34,239 nucleotides of DNA from Thiotrichaceae bacterium (GTDB taxonomy: Bacteria > Pseudomonadota > Gammaproteobacteria > Thiotrichales > Thiotrichaceae): the NCBI GenBank assembly GCA_023144895.1, contig JAGLEV010000002.1, forward strand, positions 1 through 34,239, written 5' to 3'. How positions within the stretch are numbered: position 1 is the first letter of the stretch; every line of letters starts with the position of its first letter. The notes beneath the pieces are model-generated. The model ran no database searches, was not told the DNA's origin, and saw only the letters and a list, made by a program, of their open reading frames with translations. Position numbers and translations under genes: made by a program. Positions 1-7,771 of this stretch are shown one piece after another.

Positions 1-332
1 AGTGTTAACATGAATAAACCCAAAACACAAGATACTTAAATTATTAGAACATAGTTAAAGCTATAAAGCCAAATAAACTTACTCAATCAAATATAATCTT
101 ATTTTATATAGAAGTTAATTAACTAACTCTTATATAATGAAAATGTAATATATAAATTATTATAGTTTTATTATACTTATTATCGACACTTTCTTTAAAC
201 ATATATCATAACTACAGTGTAATCAATTGTATTATATAATAACTCAATAGATAAAACCTATTTATTATTCATTCAATTTATTCTATACCCCTATCTTGAC
301 ACCCTATCTTTTAGTAGGTTGTTTTAGCCCGT

Positions 333-348
333 GTATCATAAATGATAC
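333..348. repeat. 16-nt inverted repeat
   Basis: The arms GTATCAT and ATGATAC are perfectly complementary around an AA centre. It lies inside the AT-rich non-coding block, so a chance origin is possible. An operator-like role is only a possibility. Confidence 0.35.
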
Positions 349-455
349 GACTCTATAAGGAAATATAGGTAATATTCTGTCCTTAGAAATAACTATGTCT
401 TCGTTGAGAGTTATTCAACATCATGATAATAATAACTATTTATAAAATATAAACA

Positions 456-475
456 ATCCTATTGTACAATAGGAT
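456..475. repeat. 20-bp perfect palindrome
   Basis: Ten bases, ATCCTATTGT, are followed directly by their reverse complement, giving an uninterrupted 20-bp palindrome. No T-tract follows, so it does not look like a terminator. A binding site for a dimeric regulator is the simplest functional reading, but no neighbouring gene within 900 bases supports it. Confidence 0.45.
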
Positions 476-1438
476 CTTATGTAAAGGATTCGATAGAACA
501 ATGTGAAAGCACTGATTATATTGTTATTTTAATATCTTAATATGATTCAATCATTGTTATTTGTAATAATGACACAGTTTTTTAGCCTTGGTGTAGAGGA
601 AATAGAAGTAAATTAAAATTATAGTGATGCTAATGATCATTAAATAAGCTTATCGTGTCAAGTAAATTAGAAAAAATAGTAATTATTTATACTGGTATGT
701 GCTATAACTTATAGTGTTGTATATATGCTTTAACCGCTGGTCAGAGTGGATTATTTTTACAAAAGAACAAAGTGATATATCATTTAAGTAGTGGTTTTAT
801 AGCGTGCTATTACTCAATATAGAGTGTTGTAAATAGCCATCAATAATTATCATTGTAAATAAACCTCACTTACTCTACTGTGTGTTTGAACTTTAATATT
901 TAGTAATACATGATATAAGAATTAATAATTTTATTATGAATATCATGGTAATAGATTCTTTATAATAAGGTCAAATAGACGGTGGCACCTACTCGATAAA
1001 GTGATATATTTACAGTGTTGCAATAAAGTAACTATATAAAATATAAACAAGCCTCATGTGTTATTAATTCTAGGTGAGTCAATCAATAAGCTCTCAAAGA
1101 ATTAAATGATTGGAAGATTAATGAGAGGTGTCGGTCAATAAAAATGCTAGGTTTTTAAGTAGTCCTGCTACTTTCTGCGATAGCTAGAGCAATGATAGCG
1201 ATATTTATTTATTTATTGTTGAACTTTGCCAACAAACGACAACTCATAAGTAATACTTGTTAACTATTTTCCAACACTCTATGAAAAATCGATCAAGTGT
1301 GAGTAATTTTTAAGCTAGATGCAACAGAAGTATTGTAAGCTACTCCAACAGCAAAACAATATGGATACAATTTAACAACCTCAAATCAACCAGTACTTAT
1401 GCCAATAATAAGGAAGCTGCAATGAAACAATACAAAAT

Positions 1439-1454
1439 GGAGGACTATAAGATG
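1439..1454 (+). promoter_or_regulatory. Ribosome binding site deciding the META-protein start
   Basis: GGAGG at 1439-1443 sits eight bases before the ATG at 1452. A second, weaker candidate, AGGAAG at 1411-1416, sits five bases before an in-frame ATG at 1422. The GGAGG site is the better match to anti-Shine-Dalgarno and gives an ordinary Tat n-region, so I prefer 1452. Both starts may be used. Confidence 0.5.
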
Positions 1455-1991
1455 AACCCTTTAGCCCTAACTCAACTAAAAAATGCTGCATCAAGACGTA
1501 ATTTTTTACTGCTACCTCTAGCCGCAATAATAAGCCAAGTTATACCCACTAGCGCACTAGCTCTTGATAGTATCACCCCGCCATCAAAAACAATAGATCC
1601 TGGTTGTCCACTGAATAGTGGTGGACCAACATTATTAAACTCAAGCTGGCGAGTAGGCACTATCTATGGGAATAGAATTCCTTATGCTATAAAAATCATT
1701 ATGAAGATTAACTCTGGCTCACTCACAGGAAACTCTGGGTGTAATAAATACACAGCCGTCTTTAAACGAGTCGGTTATACTGGATTTAGAGTGGTCAATA
1801 TTCAACGCGGCAAACAAGGTTGTAAAGTTGTTCGTCCTGTTGAAGGTGGACCAACCATTAATGTCGGTGATCTTGAAGGTGGGTTCCTGCGTACCTTGCG
1901 AAGAATGGGTAGCGTACAACAGTTTAAAAATAAACTAGTATTTTATAACCGTAGTGGTGAGCGTGCTATTATTTTAACTAAAAACACTTAA
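1452..1991 (+). CDS. META-domain (HslJ-like) protein with Tat signal
   Basis: Exported protein of about 179 residues, role unknown. The N-terminus carries a twin-arginine motif, S14-R-R-N-F-L-L, then a hydrophobic stretch and a likely cleavage site after SALA (residue 37), so a folded or metal-loaded protein exported by Tat is likely. The mature part fits the META/DUF306 fold seen in HslJ: a LLNSSWRV start, the GNSGCNKY core motif with Cys97, a second conserved-type Cys (GKQGCKVV) and a C-terminal L-V-F-Y strand. Related E. coli HslJ is a heat-inducible lipoprotein linked to novobiocin resistance, but that role should not be transferred. An upstream in-frame ATG at 1422 would add ten residues. 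The gene stands alone after the AT-rich block, with a hairpin just downstream. Confidence 0.75.
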   Translation: MNPLALTQLKNAASRRNFLLLPLAAIISQVIPTSALALDSITPPSKTIDPGCPLNSGGPTLLNSSWRVGTIYGNRIPYAIKIIMKINSGSLTGNSGCNKYTAVFKRVGYTGFRVVNIQRGKQGCKVVRPVEGGPTINVGDLEGGFLRTLRRMGSVQQFKNKLVFYNRSGERAIILTKNT

Positions 1992-2005
1992 TTACTTAGA
2001 TTCAA

Positions 2006-2041
2006 TTGCCCGTATCTGATCTAATTTATCAGTGCGGGCAA
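2006..2041 (+). terminator. Hairpin after META-protein gene
   Basis: The arms TTGCCCG (2006-2012) and CGGGCAA (2035-2041) are perfectly complementary, with an inner CTGAT/ATCAG stem at 2016-2020 and 2028-2032. It starts 14 bases after the stop codon. There is no T-run after it, so it may be a 3' stabiliser or an imperfect terminator. Confidence 0.4.
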
Positions 2042-2066
2042 AGTCAAAAACAAAAAGCATCTAACA

Positions 2067-2282
2067 ATGATCCTAGAAAGTCTCATCACTTGCCCTCTTT
2101 GTTCACACCAAGAGCAACAACAAATGCTCGAAAATGTGAATCAACAATATTATCGCTGTCAGAGCTGCCAACAACAAATTAAGGCAAGCGAAAAGAGTTG
2201 CTGTATTTATTGCTGTTATAGCAATACTCCCTGTCCTACCGCACAAATTACAGGCTCTGCATGTTGTGCTAGTGATGATTAA
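2067..2282 (+). CDS. Cysteine-rich GDCCVxC-like small protein
   Basis: A 71-residue protein with eleven cysteines, so probably metal- or thiol-active. The first half is a zinc-ribbon pattern: C9-P-L-C12 and C31-Q-S-C34. The second half contains SCCIYCCYSNTPCPTAQ (residues 44-60), which closely resembles the core of the GDCCVxC-domain family (GDCCVxCSYG..PCPP.Q), a group that includes selenoprotein members. Here the leading G-D is K-S and the usual C-S-Y-G is C-C-Y-S. The protein ends S-A-C-C-A-S-D-D. There is no signal peptide or membrane segment, so it is predicted cytoplasmic. No strong ribosome binding site is visible before the ATG. The family function is unknown. The family assignment comes from recalled motif similarity only. 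Confidence 0.65.
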   Translation: MILESLITCPLCSHQEQQQMLENVNQQYYRCQSCQQQIKASEKSCCIYCCYSNTPCPTAQITGSACCASDD

Positions 2283-2442
2283 TCATGTTTTAGTCAACAC
2301 TCTTTAAGCGTATTTTTGGGATAAGCTCTTTTTATTTATTGCCCGTTCATAAAAAATACTACCCATCGATGAAATATGTCGTGTACTATCCTTGACCAAG
2401 GGAAAAGCGATAAGCTCTATGTTGTGGCTATTGGTAAAAATC

Positions 2443-2460
2443 TTTACTTTTCAAAGTAAA
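2443..2460. promoter_or_regulatory. Inverted repeat upstream of the exbB operon
   Basis: TTTACTTT and AAAGTAAA form a perfect 8-bp inverted repeat around TC, about 110 bases before the exbB-like start codon. It is A/T-rich and could be an operator or chance. It does not resemble a canonical Fur box closely enough to name one. Confidence 0.3.
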
Positions 2461-2568
2461 TTCAAATAGTAACCCACTACTAAGGCATTAATTCCTAAAG
2501 AAAGTGTGACAACATCCAGTGCCACACTATGACAATAATAAAAATGACCTAAAGGTAAAGGTAGTTAA

Positions 2569-3273
2569 ATGATTGAATTTGTTAAATCTGGTGGATTTTT
2601 AATTCTCCCGATTCTGATCTCATCTGTACTAGCTCTCGCTATTATCATTGAGCGTTTCCTCTCTCTCAATTCACGACGCATTATGCCTGAAAAGATTATC
2701 AGGAAAGCACATAAGATTGCACTAGAGCCTAACCCTTCTGCAAATTCTGATATTCCATTGATTGCAAAAAGCTCATTAATTGGCAAGATTTTAGCCTCAG
2801 GCTTACAAAATAGTAGTCAACCACGACATATTATGAAAGAAAGCCTAGAAGAAACAGGTCGCCATGCTGCTCATCAAATGGATAAGTACATGACGGCACT
2901 GGGTACGATTGCCACAATTACACCATTACTTGGCTTGCTTGGAACGGTTATTGGTATGATTCAAGTTTTTAGTGTTATTACCGAGCTAGGTGTTGGCAGT
3001 CCAACCGATTTAGCGGGAGGTATATCAACAGCATTGATTACGACGGCAACGGGTATTTCTGTTGCTGTTCCTGCACTCATTTTTCATCGCTATTACAAAG
3101 GTAAAATTAATGACTATGTTGTACGTATGGAATACGAAGCATCGAAATTAATTGAATTAACAAACTCTCCAAATAAGCGAACAGTAGCAGAAAAACCTCG
3201 TCCAGCTGCTCCAACACGCAATCCTAATGCTCCAGTACGTCGCCGTCCAAATCCCAACCCTCGGAATACGTAA
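2569..3273 (+). CDS. exbB: MotA/TolQ/ExbB-family proton channel
   Basis: Inner-membrane proton channel subunit of 234 residues, the usual ExbB2-like length. A first transmembrane segment (about residues 10-30) is followed by a cytoplasmic loop. Two more segments follow, containing the family signatures LGTIATITPLLGLLGTVIG and ISTALITTATGISVAVPAL. The C-terminus (about 207-234) is an unusual proline/arginine-rich tail. It is the first gene of a tight operon: its stop overlaps the exbD-like start by one base (TAATG). With ExbD it should harness the proton-motive force. The partner is not visible, because no tonB or receptor lies nearby. The arrangement exbB-exbD-lpxK-trm112 is familiar from pseudomonads, where it is not part of the classical TonB locus. 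The start has a reasonable AAAGGTAG site before it. Confidence 0.88.
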   Translation: MIEFVKSGGFLILPILISSVLALAIIIERFLSLNSRRIMPEKIIRKAHKIALEPNPSANSDIPLIAKSSLIGKILASGLQNSSQPRHIMKESLEETGRHAAHQMDKYMTALGTIATITPLLGLLGTVIGMIQVFSVITELGVGSPTDLAGGISTALITTATGISVAVPALIFHRYYKGKINDYVVRMEYEASKLIELTNSPNKRTVAEKPRPAAPTRNPNAPVRRRPNPNPRNT

Positions 3274-3695
3274 TGAATTTTAAAAAAGTACAAGAGGAGG
3301 AAACAGAGGTTAATCTAACACCATTGATTGATGTCGTCTTTTTATTACTGATTTTCTTTATGGTCACCACGACCTTTGAAAAAGATTCTAAGATAAAAAT
3401 TCAATTAGCCACCGCTCAAAGTAGTCGAGCTGAAGTTCAAAAAAATGTCATTGAATTGTTGATTGACGGCAAAGGACGTTACTATATTGATAAAAAAGAA
3501 GTGATTAACTCTAAGCCTGAAACATTATTCCGTGCAATGAGTCTCACTTTAGACAAGGTAAAAGAAACGCCCTCTCTCGTTATTTCAGCGGATGCTAGTG
3601 CAAGCTACCAGTCCGTTGTCACCGCGATGGATATTGCAGGACGACTGCGCTTAACCAATTTTTCATTAGCTACGACGCAAACAGAGCGTAAATAG
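3273..3695 (+). CDS. exbD: ExbD/TolR-family biopolymer transport protein
   Basis: A 140-residue partner of the upstream ExbB-like channel. It has a short acidic cytoplasmic N-terminus, then a single transmembrane helix beginning NLTPLIDVVFLLLIFFMV. Asp20 in this helix is the family's essential protonatable residue (Asp25 in E. coli ExbD). The remainder is a periplasmic domain with the pattern K-G-R-Y-Y-I followed by V-I-S-A-D-A-S. The start codon shares a base with the exbB stop, so the two are translationally coupled. TolR is an alternative name, but there are no tolA/B/pal neighbours, so ExbD-like is safer. It ends four bases before the lpxK start. Confidence 0.88.
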   Translation: MNFKKVQEEETEVNLTPLIDVVFLLLIFFMVTTTFEKDSKIKIQLATAQSSRAEVQKNVIELLIDGKGRYYIDKKEVINSKPETLFRAMSLTLDKVKETPSLVISADASASYQSVVTAMDIAGRLRLTNFSLATTQTERK

Positions 3696-3699
3696 TTAC

Positions 3700-4701
3700 T
3701 TGCAGTCTTTTTTACAGCGCATTGTTGAACACATCTGGTATCAACCTAAACACTGGGGGAGACTACTTCTTCTCCCCTTAAGTCTTCTCTATCAACTACT
3801 CTTTTTTCTCAATAAACGCAAAGCAATAGCAAAACAACAACCCGCTAAGCTACCGATTCTTATCGTTGGAAATATCAATATTGGTGGTACAGGTAAAACA
3901 CCACTGGTTATTGCTATTGCAAAACTCCTCCAAAAAAATAACTTAAAGCCTTGTATTATTTCTCGAGGCTATACTGGGGAGTCAAAACAATGGCCTCTTC
4001 TTGTTACTCATCAAACAGAGGTTAGACTCTGTGGTGATGAAGCCAAGCTAATGTTTAATCATACCAAGCTCCCCGTTATTACAGGAGCCAACCGTGTTGA
4101 AAGCATTCGTTTTGCACAACAGCACTGTGATTGTAATATTATTATCTCTGATGATGGTTTGCAGCACTATGCCATGCCACGTGATATTGAATTAATCGTG
4201 GTTGATGGTCAACGCCGATTTGGTAATAAGCTATTGCTACCCGCAGGTCCTTTACGAGAGAAGGTTAAAAGACTAGAGTCCGTTGACTTTATTGTCTGTA
4301 ATGGAATAGCCGCTAACGATAATGAGTATGCAATGCGTCTGTTAACTAAGCCATTACTGCCCATTAAATCGAGCAAAATTCACTTTCCTCCAGAAGTAAC
4401 AGAAGTGGTCATTATGACGGGAATTGGTAATCCCCATCGCTTTATCAATAGTGTAAAAACATTAGGTTATACTATTATCCATCACGCCTTATTTGTTGAC
4501 CATCATCGTTTTATTGCGGAGGATCTTAATGCTCTCAGAGAGCGTTTTCCAAAAACTGCAATTATTATGACCGAGAAAGATGCGGTTAAATGTGAAAATT
4601 TTAATACCGATAATTTTTGGTACCTACCTATTCATGCACAGCTCAGTAATGATTTCAATCAACGCTTATTAAAACTCGTGTTAACATGCATGAATGAATA
4701 A
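3700..4701 (+). CDS. lpxK: Tetraacyldisaccharide 4'-kinase LpxK
   Basis: Phosphorylates the 4' position of the tetraacyl disaccharide 1-phosphate to make lipid IVA, a late step of lipid A synthesis at the cytoplasmic face of the inner membrane. The 333-residue length is typical. An N-terminal membrane helix ([16 protein letters not shown]) is followed by the Walker A loop [12 protein letters not shown]. Further conserved stretches are IISRGYTG, the GDEAKL segment, [15 protein letters not shown] and TEKDAVKC. The only usable start is TTG at 3700, four bases after the exbD-like stop: an in-frame stop lies at 3667 and no ATG or GTG occurs between. TTG together with a poor ribosome site suggests low, coupled translation. 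The gene overlaps the next one by eight bases. Confidence 0.95.
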   Translation: MQSFLQRIVEHIWYQPKHWGRLLLLPLSLLYQLLFFLNKRKAIAKQQPAKLPILIVGNINIGGTGKTPLVIAIAKLLQKNNLKPCIISRGYTGESKQWPLLVTHQTEVRLCGDEAKLMFNHTKLPVITGANRVESIRFAQQHCDCNIIISDDGLQHYAMPRDIELIVVDGQRRFGNKLLLPAGPLREKVKRLESVDFIVCNGIAANDNEYAMRLLTKPLLPIKSSKIHFPPEVTEVVIMTGIGNPHRFINSVKTLGYTIIHHALFVDHHRFIAEDLNALRERFPKTAIIMTEKDAVKCENFNTDNFWYLPIHAQLSNDFNQRLLKLVLTCMNE

Positions 4702-4882
4702 GAAGCTACTCACCATCTTGGTCTGCCCTGTTACCAAAGGACCATTAATTTATGATAAAAAAAATCATCGTTTAATTTCATGCTCTAGTCGTCTAGCCTA
4801 CTTTATTAAGGATGGAATTCCTCTATTACAAGAAGAAGAAGCCATTGAACTCAGTAGTGAAGAAGTTGAAAAATACAGATAA
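4694..4882 (+). CDS. Trm112 family protein (YcaR-like)
   Basis: A 62-residue cytoplasmic protein of the YcaR/Trm112 type, with [14 protein letters not shown] at the front, a second Cys at position 30 and the hallmark [12 protein letters not shown]. In bacteria this family usually sits between lpxK and kdsB; its precise function in gammaproteobacteria is unsettled. The CPVC of E. coli YcaR is CPVT here, the same variant found in pseudomonads, so it is not a defect. The gene overlaps lpxK by eight bases. Instead of kdsB, the next gene is a flavoprotein that overlaps its 3' end. Confidence 0.85.
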   Translation: MNKKLLTILVCPVTKGPLIYDKKNHRLISCSSRLAYFIKDGIPLLQEEEAIELSSEEVEKYR

Positions 4883-6071
4883 TCTAAAATATCATTATGA
4901 TGTTGCTATTATTGGTGCAGGTGCATCTGGGCTTATGTGTGCGATTGAAGCCGCTCAGCGTGGACGTAAAGTTATTATTCTGGAAAAAGCAAATAAAGCG
5001 GCTAAGAAAATTCTAATTTCTGGTGGTGGTCGTTGCAACTTCACTAATACCGAAACCACGGCTGATAACTATCTTTCTGATAACCCACACTTCTGTAAAT
5101 CAGCCTTAGCTCGCTACACACCTTGGGATTTTTTACAGCAATTAGAGCGCAATGGTCTTAGCTGGAATGAAAAAGCCAAAGGACAACTTTTTTGTGATCA
5201 AAAAGCACCAGCCATTGCAGATTTATTGATAAGTCAATGTGCTCAACTAGGTGTTACCATTGCCTACTCCCAAACGATCAAAACAATAGAAAACCAGAGC
5301 AATGGAAATTATTCACTGAGTACAGAGAATAATCAATATACTTGCTCCTCATTAGTTGTTGCTTGTGGTGGACCTTCTATTCCCAAAATGGGAGCAACAT
5401 CTTTTGCTCTTGATATTGCTAAACAATTTAAACAAAAAGTGAAGCCTTTTATTGCAGGCTTAGTCCCTTTTTTAGTACAGCATAACAAACCACCCTACTC
5501 ATTCAATGAACTCAGCGGTGTTGCCCTTACTGTCAGTATTCGTTGCAACAACATGACATTTACCGATGATATGTTAATAACTCACCGTGGTTTAAGTGGC
5601 CCCGTCGTTTTACAAATATCATCTTATTGGCAAGCAGGTGATAAAATCACTATTGACTTAGCACCTCATCACCAGCTCAGTGCATGGCTACTCTTAGAAA
5701 AAGAAAACCATCCACGGGTTAGCTTACAAAATACTTTGAGCAAAGTACTACCCAAACGTCTAAGTCACCGTCTTGTACAAAACTTATTTGAAAACAATCC
5801 TTTAAATCAACTCAATACTTCTACTATTCAACAGATTGCTGACCAGTTGCACTGTTTTCAAATAACGCCTGATGGTACTGAAGGCATGCGTACTGCTGAA
5901 GTCTCACTGGGTGGGGTTAGCACAGAGGCACTTTCTTCTAAAACCTTTGAATCCTTGAATCAGTCAGGTCTCTTTTTTATTGGCGAATGTATTGATGTGA
6001 CAGGGCACTTGGGGGGATATAACTTTCAATGGGCTTGGGCTTCTGGCTGGTGTGCAGGTCAATATGTATAA
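4857..6071 (+). CDS. HI0933/YhiN-family NAD(P)/FAD-dependent oxidoreductase
   Basis: Flavoprotein of about 404 residues; substrate unknown. The N-terminal FAD loop is [16 protein letters not shown] with [24 protein letters not shown]. The C-terminal signature [22 protein letters not shown] is diagnostic of the HI0933 (BaiN/YhiN) family. Start is uncertain. The in-frame ATG at 4812 would add a lysine-rich extension that merely overlies the Trm112 gene and has its AAGG too close to the start. GTG at 4857 and TTG at 4866 give the N-terminus normal for the family and a short 17-26 base overlap. I chose GTG. It is the last gene of the exbB-exbD-lpxK-trm112 run. No membrane segment or signal is seen, so it is cytoplasmic. 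Confidence 0.88.
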   Translation: MKKLKNTDNLKYHYDVAIIGAGASGLMCAIEAAQRGRKVIILEKANKAAKKILISGGGRCNFTNTETTADNYLSDNPHFCKSALARYTPWDFLQQLERNGLSWNEKAKGQLFCDQKAPAIADLLISQCAQLGVTIAYSQTIKTIENQSNGNYSLSTENNQYTCSSLVVACGGPSIPKMGATSFALDIAKQFKQKVKPFIAGLVPFLVQHNKPPYSFNELSGVALTVSIRCNNMTFTDDMLITHRGLSGPVVLQISSYWQAGDKITIDLAPHHQLSAWLLLEKENHPRVSLQNTLSKVLPKRLSHRLVQNLFENNPLNQLNTSTIQQIADQLHCFQITPDGTEGMRTAEVSLGGVSTEALSSKTFESLNQSGLFFIGECIDVTGHLGGYNFQWAWASGWCAGQYV

Positions 6072-6098
6072 GAAGGTTTAGAGTGCCCTGCCCTTACA

Positions 6099-6124
6099 GC
6101 GTTACCAAATAAAATGGGTAACGC
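6099..6124. terminator. Hairpin between converging genes
   Basis: GCGTTACC (6099-6106) pairs perfectly with GGTAACGC (6117-6124). An A-rich stretch, not T, follows on the plus strand. A second imperfect stem, CTATTG-A-CTC with GAGCAATAG, lies at 6141-6166. The position between convergent genes suggests transcription end for one or both strands. Confidence 0.4.
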
Positions 6125-6198
6125 AAAAAATAAAATAGTGCTATTGACTCTTTTTTAGAGCAATAGTCTGTCACTAAGTGAAGTCCAAGATGTCAAAT

Positions 6199-7212
6199 TT
6201 ATGACCTTAATCCTGTGGCTAATTCTAGTAATTTTTTCGATAAATGCTCATACAGCTCTATCGATTCAGTCTGATCTAGCTGAATATGAGTATTAACCAA
6301 GTCTAACCAATGTTGATTTTCTGAATCATTATTTAATAGGTTAATTAGCTTTATATTACTAATAACACCATAATTCCCCGTTGCTTTCATCTGATCAGAA
6401 CGTTTCACCAAAGCTTTCGCTTGCTCACAAAGAATTTTATTCAGTAAATAAATTTTAGTTGATGGGAATTTAAAGCCCATACTCATATGCTGACCTTGCT
6501 GATTTAGGCTAACAACAATATCATTATCTTTTATATTTTGTTCTGCAATGAGATCAGAAATATAATTAAGTATCGCTCTGGCTGATGACTGTGATGTCTT
6601 TTTAATATCGAGTTGACAACCAATGTCATACCAGTCCAGTGCTTTGATATGCTCATTTCTCAAGCGATGCTCTAAGGCATTAATGATAAGGTCAACATCG
6701 TGACCAATCGCATGTTGCTGAGTAAAGTGGAGATTAATCATTCCTTCTTCAAATAAAACATTCTTCTGAATATCAAGGTCTTTATACTCTGCAAGTGCGG
6801 ATAAAAATATTTCCATAAAAGAGAGCAATTCAACTTTATGCTCCCAATCTTCAAACCAATAATTACACTCAAATGATATTTGTAGTTCTTGTTCACTATT
6901 GAGGAAGTGATAGTAGCTACTATTTTCATAGCCCAAATCATCACTACAATCACAGGTAATACGAATCTCGTGTGGAAACTCTCGCCCCGAGCGATAACGC
7001 ACATCCTCTAACGATAAATCTTTTGCTAGAGAAAACCTAGATTCTAACTGTGTTGGATTTTCTAAATTTTTTACATTTTCTATCATGTAATTCTTACCTT
7101 TAAAATTAAGAACACCTTCAGTTTTAGGTTTCTGATCAGCAATACATAACTTAACCTTATTGTGAACAGTCATTAGGTGAGGTGAATAGTCTGCACTTTT
7201 CATTGGGTTCAT
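6199..7212 (-). CDS. Hypothetical cytoplasmic protein, 337 aa
   Basis: I do not recognise this protein. It has no signal peptide, no membrane helix and no catalytic motif that I can name. It is rich in charged residues (E, D, K), with clustered Cys near ITCDCSDDLGYENSSYYHF (about residues 85-103) and a likely helical C-terminal half (LELATGLRS end). An alternating hydrophobic pattern at ELQISFECNYWFEDWEHKVELL suggests a beta sheet then helix in the first half. The length, codon usage like its neighbours and the lack of a competing frame support a real gene. It is monocistronic and faces the exbB-flavoprotein operon. A Met four codons into the protein is an alternative start. Confidence 0.65.
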   Translation of the reverse strand: MNPMKSADYSPHLMTVHNKVKLCIADQKPKTEGVLNFKGKNYMIENVKNLENPTQLESRFSLAKDLSLEDVRYRSGREFPHEIRITCDCSDDLGYENSSYYHFLNSEQELQISFECNYWFEDWEHKVELLSFMEIFLSALAEYKDLDIQKNVLFEEGMINLHFTQQHAIGHDVDLIINALEHRLRNEHIKALDWYDIGCQLDIKKTSQSSARAILNYISDLIAEQNIKDNDIVVSLNQQGQHMSMGFKFPSTKIYLLNKILCEQAKALVKRSDQMKATGNYGVISNIKLINLLNNDSENQHWLDLVNTHIQLDQTESIELYEHLSKKLLELATGLRS

Positions 7213-7323
7213 TTGTTCTGCTTATATTGGTATTTAAGGGGCTGAACAGGATAAAAAACGACCTGATCAAAGATGTCTGTCCTTTAAGCCGAGAATAAAC
7301 ACCTTTCATCGACTTAGTTATCA

Positions 7324-7551
7324 TTAAGCAAATATGATGCCAAACCCTATTTTAAATTTCAATTTAACCCAAAAATACAAAATATAAAAACAAATAAGGC
7401 TAATAAATACACAGTTTGAACACAAAACAATCAAGTTATTGTCAGCGGACTGAATGAAAATTATAAGCAAACATATCAATAGGCTATAAGTTATACAGCC
7501 CCAATAGCTCCACTTATTACGAAGTAGACATTCGGTGACAAAATACGACAT
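7324..7551 (-). CDS. Possible small membrane protein, 75 aa
   Basis: An open frame rich in Leu, Ile, Phe and Cys, with two stretches that could be membrane helices (about residues 20-35 and 42-62) and basic residues at the ends. AAGAGA lies upstream of the ATG. It sits in an otherwise empty 560-base gap. AT-rich non-coding DNA often yields hydrophobic frames like this, so it may be spurious. Apart from this frame I see nothing in 7213-7771. Confidence 0.25.
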   Translation of the reverse strand: MSYFVTECLLRNKWSYWGCITYSLLICLLIIFIQSADNNLIVLCSNCVFISLICFYILYFWVKLKFKIGFGIIFA

Positions 7552-7771
7552 TGGTTAACATCTCTTTCTTAATAGTTAATGTTAAGAGAGCGACCGTTTA
7601 CAGTCAAATTGATACTACACATAGCTTCAATCTTTAGTTAATGAATATTTAGACCTATGCTGATTATAACGACAACACACCTTGAGCATCCGCTGTTTTT
7701 AACACGATGAAACTAGGTGATTACAACCCATTGTGTATTGACCGTAACATAAGGTCATAAGGATTATAACC

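Larger units (their letters stand above)
1..1421. other. AT-rich region without a credible gene
   Basis: About 1.4 kb with no open frame that looks like a protein and no RNA gene that I can recognise. It contains short recurring motifs: AGTGTTG at 713, 823 and 1014, and the same motif inverted at 1272-1278. The context around 819-836 (ATAGAGTGTTG then a poly-A stretch and TAG) matches the inverted copy at about 1264-1282 over most of 19 bases. A second pair, TAAAATATAAACAA followed by T/G-CCT, occurs near 443 and 1036. There are also two perfect inverted repeats (333-348 and 456-475). It could be an eroded region, a regulatory or structural spacer, or the remnant of a mobile segment. The sequence does not decide between these. 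Confidence 0.6.

Noticed and set aside
1-1421. CRISPR array or tandem repeat array
   Set aside because: The recurring motifs are only 7-19 bases, irregularly spaced and in both orientations, with no unit repeat or uniform spacers.
4812-4856. ATG at 4812 as start of the HI0933-family flavoprotein
   Set aside because: It would add a lysine-rich extension that only overlays the trm112 gene and lies too close to its AAGG; starts at 4857 or 4866 fit the family better.
4694-4882. CPVT in place of CPVC as evidence of a broken zinc site in the Trm112 protein
   Set aside because: The same substitution is normal in YcaR-like proteins next to lpxK in pseudomonads.
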